NCBI GenBank assembly: GCA_029067255.1
Contig: JAIEEW010000140.1
Span: 1-7,761, forward strand
Direction of reading: 5' to 3'
Length of the DNA: 7,761 nucleotides
Origin: Clostridia bacterium
GTDB lineage: Bacteria > Bacillota > Clostridia > Christensenellales > UBA3700
In this document: one piece after another, positions 4,399 to 7,761 of the stretch
Numbering within the stretch: the stretch's first letter is position 1
Layout: every line of letters begins with the position of its first letter
The notes under the pieces: model-generated
What the model was told of the DNA's origin: nothing
The model's database searches: none
Seen by the model: the letters and a program-made list of their open reading frames with translations, nothing else
Position numbers and translations under genes: made by a program

Positions 4399-7347
4399 TT
4401 ACTTCAATATATATTTCAAAGTCTTGATTTCATATTTACCGAACTCAAATTTCTCGCCGGCGACCTTTTGTGGATTTTTTTCGATCATATCGGTTTCAAA
4501 TACTTCTTTATACTCAAACTTAGGCGCAATATTTGCCGGGCAGTCTTTGCCGTATCTTTCGTAAACTCTGAGTATCAAGCCTTTTTTATCTTCGCTGAGT
4601 TTTACCGTCTCCGCAATAACGTCGCCGTTGATTTCGAAAAGTTTCTTCACGGAAGGCGTTTGTTCTTTGACTATGAGCGGATTGTTTAAGCAATACGCTT
4701 TCGCGACAACGTCGCTTTCCTGCCAAACGCCTTTATGTGGATAAAGCGCGTAAGTAAAATGATGTTCTCCCATATCGCATTCCGGATCAGGATATTTGGG
4801 CGAACGCAACAAATTCAAAGAAATCAGTCCGCTTTTTACTCTGTGTCCGTACTTACAGTCATTGATAAGCGCAAGGCCGTAACCGTCGCAGTCTACATTG
4901 ACGAACTTATGCGCGCAAATCTCAAACTGGGCTTTGCGAACAGATGTATCTTCAAGGGTGCTTCTGTCCACGTTTCCAAACTGAATATCGCAGTTGACGG
5001 TATCCGAATAAACCGACGGATAAAAATCCGCTCTAAGCATTTTATGAGATTCGCGCCAGTCTACATGAGTATCAAAATAAACTGCGCCGTCGTTCTTATT
5101 CATATAGACCTTTTGAATGATAGAACTGTTTTTATAAGAATAAATATTTTCCATCACCACTCTCGCGCCGTCTATATACGACCTGTTGGATTCAAGTTTG
5201 AATCGACCTTTTCTCATTTTAGGGTAATCGATATTTATATCCCACGCGTCGTAATATGATTTTGGGTCGGAATAGACCGTCAACTTATTAAGTCCGTCTT
5301 TACTCAACTCTTTTCCGTCGGATAGATCTACCAGAGAGATTATGCTGCCGTCTTTCGCAAAACGCGCTTTCAATTTATCGTTTGCGATAAAGTCCTTCCC
5401 GCAGGAAAGTCCTTCCGTGTCTTCGTCGGAGATTTTTTCTATCGTTGCGGAAGAATATCCCGACACGCTAGCCTTGTACCATTCTTCCCCTACTTTCAGA
5501 TATTCCGTTCTGTCGAAATCTATCGTATTTACAACGCCTTTTTCGCGTAGCGCGGGCAATTTTTTGAGCGCTTCGTCAATCATAGAATTGACCTGCTCAT
5601 ACATTACGGCGTATCTTGCCACCGATTCGTCGTAAACTCTCTTTATAGACGAACCTGGTATAATATCGTGGAATTGATACAGCAAGACTTCCTTCCATAT
5701 ATCTTCCAATTCGGGATAATCGCAATCTGCGTTCTCTACCTTTGCCAACGCTATAAGCCATTCCAAAGTATGCAGAGCGTTTTCCATTAGTCTATTATAT
5801 AACTTACTGTTGGACTGAGAAGTATAAGTTCCCTGATGTTTTTCCAAATACAGTTCCCCTTCGTAAGTGGGTATTACTTCCGCGTATTCGTTTTTCAAAT
5901 CTTCGAAAAGATCGACGGCATGCCGTCTTACGACCTTATCCAAACCTTTGCAATTCGTCTGTCTGTCCAACAGTTCCAACGGCGCTTCGCCGGGACCGCC
6001 GCCGCCGTCGCCTATTCCGTATATCAACAGCGCTTTACCTATCTCTTTAGCCTGCGGATTTCCTTTATCCGATTTCGTTATTGCCATAGGAGTGGCGGTG
6101 GAATTGTAATTGCCCTGCGGGGCCATGTGCGAAAGCACTTCGCTGCCGTCTATGCCTTTCCATACGAATGTCTTGTACGGGAATTTATTCTGCATATTCC
6201 ACGTGAGTTTTATTGTCATAAAATACTCTCTGCCGCACTTTCTTATGATTTGCGGCAAAGACGCGGGATAACCGAACACGTCCGGTAGCCAAACGACTTT
6301 ACAGCGCTTGCCGAACTCGTCTTCAAAAAACTTTTCTCCATATAAAAACTGTCTTATTATGGATTCTCCGCTAGGAATATTGCAATCGTTTTCCGTCCAC
6401 ATTCCGCCTTGCAATTCCATTCGACCGTTGGCGACCGCTTGCTTTACTCTCTCATAAAGTTCGGGCGCTTCTTCCTTTACCCACTGAAACAACTGCGCTT
6501 GCGAAGCGCCAAATTTATAATTAGGATATTTATCCATATTATTCAAAGCGGTCGCAAAAGTACGGACGCCCTTTCTCTTAGTTTCTCTTATAGGCCAAAG
6601 CCAAGCGAGATCGATATGAGCGTGTCCTATCGCCGTATATTCGGTACATTCGCAATCTATCGGAGTCGAAATAATTTTAGTCAAAAATTCATGAGCCTGC
6701 GTCCAACTTTTGCGGGCAATCTTATAACTGCGAGACAAAGCCTTGTCAATCTCGGACAGTCTTTCTTTCGTAAGATTTTTATTCTGTCCGTAAGTCAGCA
6801 TCAAACAAAATAATTGAAGATAATCATAATAATAAGTCAGTATCTCATCGTTGCAGATCGCTAAGTCTTTCCTTACAAGTTTGACCTGAACTCCCGACTT
6901 GTTTCTCTTTCCGTTAAATCCACCGTCAACGAGAATATCGATCTTCTCTCCGCCTTCCGCGCAATTAAACAAGTCAACGACCTGCTTGCCCTTAGCCGAC
7001 TGAACAAGATCTATCCCGTCAAGCACTTGCGTGATACCTTGCTTTATCTTACCGTCGATATACGCAACGCCTTCGCCCTGTATATTTATCAGCGCGACTA
7101 TGTGTTTACCTTTACATTCTTCAGGAATTTCGCCTCTAAATCTAAACCATCCGCAATCAAAATCGCTACCCCAAACGGAGCCTGTCTTGAACGGAGAAAA
7201 CTTCGCCTTATCTATTTGGCTTTTGGGAATAGGTTCTTTACTCAACGCCGCTTCGCACGACATTCTAGCGACAACTTCATATATTTTCTTTCTTATAGAA
7301 ATCAATCTAGTCAAATGAATAGGATACAAAGCCGCTCTTTCCAACAT
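4399..7347 (-). CDS. Alpha-mannosidase, glycoside hydrolase family 38, cytosolic MAN2C1/Ams1-like type
   Basis: This 982-residue enzyme should release terminal alpha-linked mannose from manno-oligosaccharides or N-glycan fragments by the zinc-dependent retaining mechanism of GH38. Visible active-site elements are GHAHIDLAWLW (241-251) with predicted zinc ligands H244 and D246, WLPDVFGY (353-360) with nucleophile and ligand D356, YGIGDGGGGPG (443-453), and YQFHDIIPGSS (557-567) with ligand H560. Domain order is an N-terminal beta-sandwich (about 50-160, WFRFRGEIPEE, AYIDGK), the catalytic barrel (about 235-500), a helical middle domain (about 500-590) and C-terminal beta domains to 982. The length matches MAN2C1/Ams1 and bacterial relatives of roughly 900-1040 residues, and nothing key is missing. 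With no signal peptide or membrane segment it should be cytoplasmic, acting on imported sugars. The ATG at 7347 follows GAGGGA on the minus strand. The gene is transcribed from its own promoter, divergent from a lipoprotein gene, and leads into the 190-residue gene. Confidence 0.95.
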   Translation of the reverse strand: MLERAALYPIHLTRLISIRKKIYEVVARMSCEAALSKEPIPKSQIDKAKFSPFKTGSVWGSDFDCGWFRFRGEIPEECKGKHIVALINIQGEGVAYIDGKIKQGITQVLDGIDLVQSAKGKQVVDLFNCAEGGEKIDILVDGGFNGKRNKSGVQVKLVRKDLAICNDEILTYYYDYLQLFCLMLTYGQNKNLTKERLSEIDKALSRSYKIARKSWTQAHEFLTKIISTPIDCECTEYTAIGHAHIDLAWLWPIRETKRKGVRTFATALNNMDKYPNYKFGASQAQLFQWVKEEAPELYERVKQAVANGRMELQGGMWTENDCNIPSGESIIRQFLYGEKFFEDEFGKRCKVVWLPDVFGYPASLPQIIRKCGREYFMTIKLTWNMQNKFPYKTFVWKGIDGSEVLSHMAPQGNYNSTATPMAITKSDKGNPQAKEIGKALLIYGIGDGGGGPGEAPLELLDRQTNCKGLDKVVRRHAVDLFEDLKNEYAEVIPTYEGELYLEKHQGTYTSQSNSKLYNRLMENALHTLEWLIALAKVENADCDYPELEDIWKEVLLYQFHDIIPGSSIKRVYDESVARYAVMYEQVNSMIDEALKKLPALREKGVVNTIDFDRTEYLKVGEEWYKASVSGYSSATIEKISDEDTEGLSCGKDFIANDKLKARFAKDGSIISLVDLSDGKELSKDGLNKLTVYSDPKSYYDAWDINIDYPKMRKGRFKLESNRSYIDGARVVMENIYSYKNSSIIQKVYMNKNDGAVYFDTHVDWRESHKMLRADFYPSVYSDTVNCDIQFGNVDRSTLEDTSVRKAQFEICAHKFVNVDCDGYGLALINDCKYGHRVKSGLISLNLLRSPKYPDPECDMGEHHFTYALYPHKGVWQESDVVAKAYCLNNPLIVKEQTPSVKKLFEINGDVIAETVKLSEDKKGLILRVYERYGKDCPANIAPKFEYKEVFETDMIEKNPQKVAGEKFEFGKYEIKTLKYILK

Positions 7348-7381
7348 AAACCATCCCTCGTACTTGTTCCGCCGTATATTC

Positions 7382-7389
7382 CCGCGCGG
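7382..7389. promoter_or_regulatory. GC palindrome just downstream of the mannosidase start point, possible operator
   Basis: CCGCGCGG is a perfect 8-bp palindrome, set in TTCCCGCGCGGAAA within A+T-rich DNA. It falls about 8-15 bases after the predicted transcription start of the mannosidase, where a repressor could block elongation. No regulator gene is in the window, so this is speculative. Confidence 0.25.
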
Positions 7390-7403
7390 AAATTCTTATT
7401 CAT

Positions 7404-7433
7404 ATTATAACCGATTATTCTCTTCCCTGTCAA
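7404..7433 (-). promoter_or_regulatory. Promoter of the mannosidase operon
   Basis: On the minus strand, TTGACA (7428-7433) is 18 bases from TATAAT (7404-7409), both perfect matches to the sigma-70/sigma-A consensus. Transcription would start near 7397, giving a leader of about 50 bases before the ATG at 7347. Confidence 0.8.
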
Positions 7434-7506
7434 TAGAGATTATAATTAAAATTCAACCGTTTTATCCATAAACTTTTTATATGCTACATATTCTTGTTTC
7501 ATAATT

Positions 7507-7522
7507 TTTTCGCATACGAAAA
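7507..7522. promoter_or_regulatory. Palindrome in the divergent intergenic region, candidate regulator site
   Basis: TTTTCGCATACGAAAA is an inverted repeat with perfect 6-bp arms and a 4-base centre. It lies about 72-87 bases before the predicted lipoprotein start and about 110-125 before the mannosidase start. That position could suit an activator of the lipoprotein gene. Confidence 0.3.
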
Positions 7523-7558
7523 TTTACGTTATTTTATCTTTGAATTTTCAAAAACGTA

Positions 7559-7587
7559 TTGACTTTTCATATTTTCAAATTTATACT
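7559..7587 (+). promoter_or_regulatory. Promoter of the lipoprotein gene
   Basis: TTGACT (7559-7564, 5 of 6) is 17 bases from TATACT (7582-7587, 5 of 6). Transcription would start near 7594, about 30 bases before the ATG. A TTTGAA-TT-TTCAAA palindrome (7539-7552) ends 6 bases before the -35 box. Confidence 0.75.
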
Positions 7588-7623
7588 GAACTTATAAAAA
7601 CAACGATAAAGGGAGAAAAAACT

Positions 7624-7761
7624 ATGAAAAAAGCATTTTCCGTAATAGCCGTAGCGCTGGTTGTCGCATTGCTCTGCGCGAGTTTTGCGGGTTGCGCAGG
7701 CAGTCAAAACGGCGAAATACAAGAAGTAGATTATTCGCTTGTTCTTAAAGATTATCTCAAA
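7624..7761 (+). CDS. Lipoprotein, N-terminal fragment cut by the window end
   Basis: Forty-six codons are visible with no stop before the edge. The ATG follows a strong AAAGGGAG site (7608-7615) with 8-base spacing, and a good promoter lies upstream. Residues 1-23 form a lipoprotein signal peptide: MKK, a hydrophobic core (about 7-18), then a lipobox-like FAG before Cys24, where signal peptidase II would cut and lipid would be attached. Phe at -3 is less usual than Leu. The mature protein begins CAGSQNGEIQEVDYSLVLKD, a short polar linker followed by what looks like the start of a folded domain. It would be anchored on the outer face of the cytoplasmic membrane. Its position divergent from a mannosidase makes a solute-binding protein of an ABC importer one possibility, but the visible part does not show that family's motifs. 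Confidence 0.85.
   Translation, partial: MKKAFSVIAVALVVALLCASFAGCAGSQNGEIQEVDYSLVLKDYLK

Noticed and set aside
4735..5259. 174-residue plus-strand open frame opposite the mannosidase
   Set aside because: It is antisense to the conserved GH38 C-terminal region; the composition is rich in Arg, Ile and Phe as expected of a shadow frame.
5836..6288. 150-residue plus-strand open frame opposite the mannosidase active site
   Set aside because: The opposite strand encodes the GH38 catalytic motifs, which fully explain the sequence constraint.

Overview
The window is A+T-rich bacterial DNA read with the standard code. It has strong AGGAG/GGGAG-type ribosome binding sites, consensus-like sigma-70/sigma-A promoters (two with TTGACA, one with TTGACT) and short hairpin-plus-T terminators. 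Together with Sel1-repeat and zinc-ribbon proteins, a Gly-Gly-rich GH38 mannosidase of the cytosolic type and a short lipoprotein signal, this suggests a low-GC Gram-positive, probably a Clostridia-like gut bacterium. That assignment is inference; the window holds no rRNA, tRNA or other phylogenetic marker.

Layout, left to right: (1) a small two-helix membrane protein (32-385, +), followed by a hairpin that may be its terminator. (2) A ten-repeat Sel1-like solenoid protein (567-1751, +) with its own promoter and a clear hairpin terminator. (3) A convergent 544-residue protein (1928-3562, -) with Sel1/TPR-like helices, two CxxC zinc ribbons and a C-terminal domain of possible PsbP/DcrB-like type. 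Its promoter has both consensus hexamers at the ideal 17-base spacing. (4) A 190-residue conserved-looking protein of unknown function (3768-4340, -). (5) A 982-residue GH38 alpha-mannosidase (4399-7347, -) lying 58 bases upstream of (4) and probably co-transcribed with it. This unit ends in a leftward terminator near 3640, after two further hairpins. (6) A divergent region with a good promoter on each strand and several small palindromes. (7) The first 46 codons of a lipoprotein (7624 onward, +), cut by the window edge.

Functionally, the mannosidase has all the catalytic and zinc-binding residues and no signal peptide. It probably trims mannose from glycans or manno-oligosaccharides already taken into the cell. 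The divergent lipoprotein could belong to uptake of such substrates, but too little of it is visible to say. The Sel1 protein and the Sel1/zinc-ribbon protein face each other across a terminator that works in both orientations. Both look like protein-protein interaction scaffolds, and a shared role is only a guess. I see no CRISPR array, insertion sequence, phage gene or recognisable defence system. The best leads for something undescribed are the multidomain 544-residue protein and the unknown 190-residue partner of the mannosidase.
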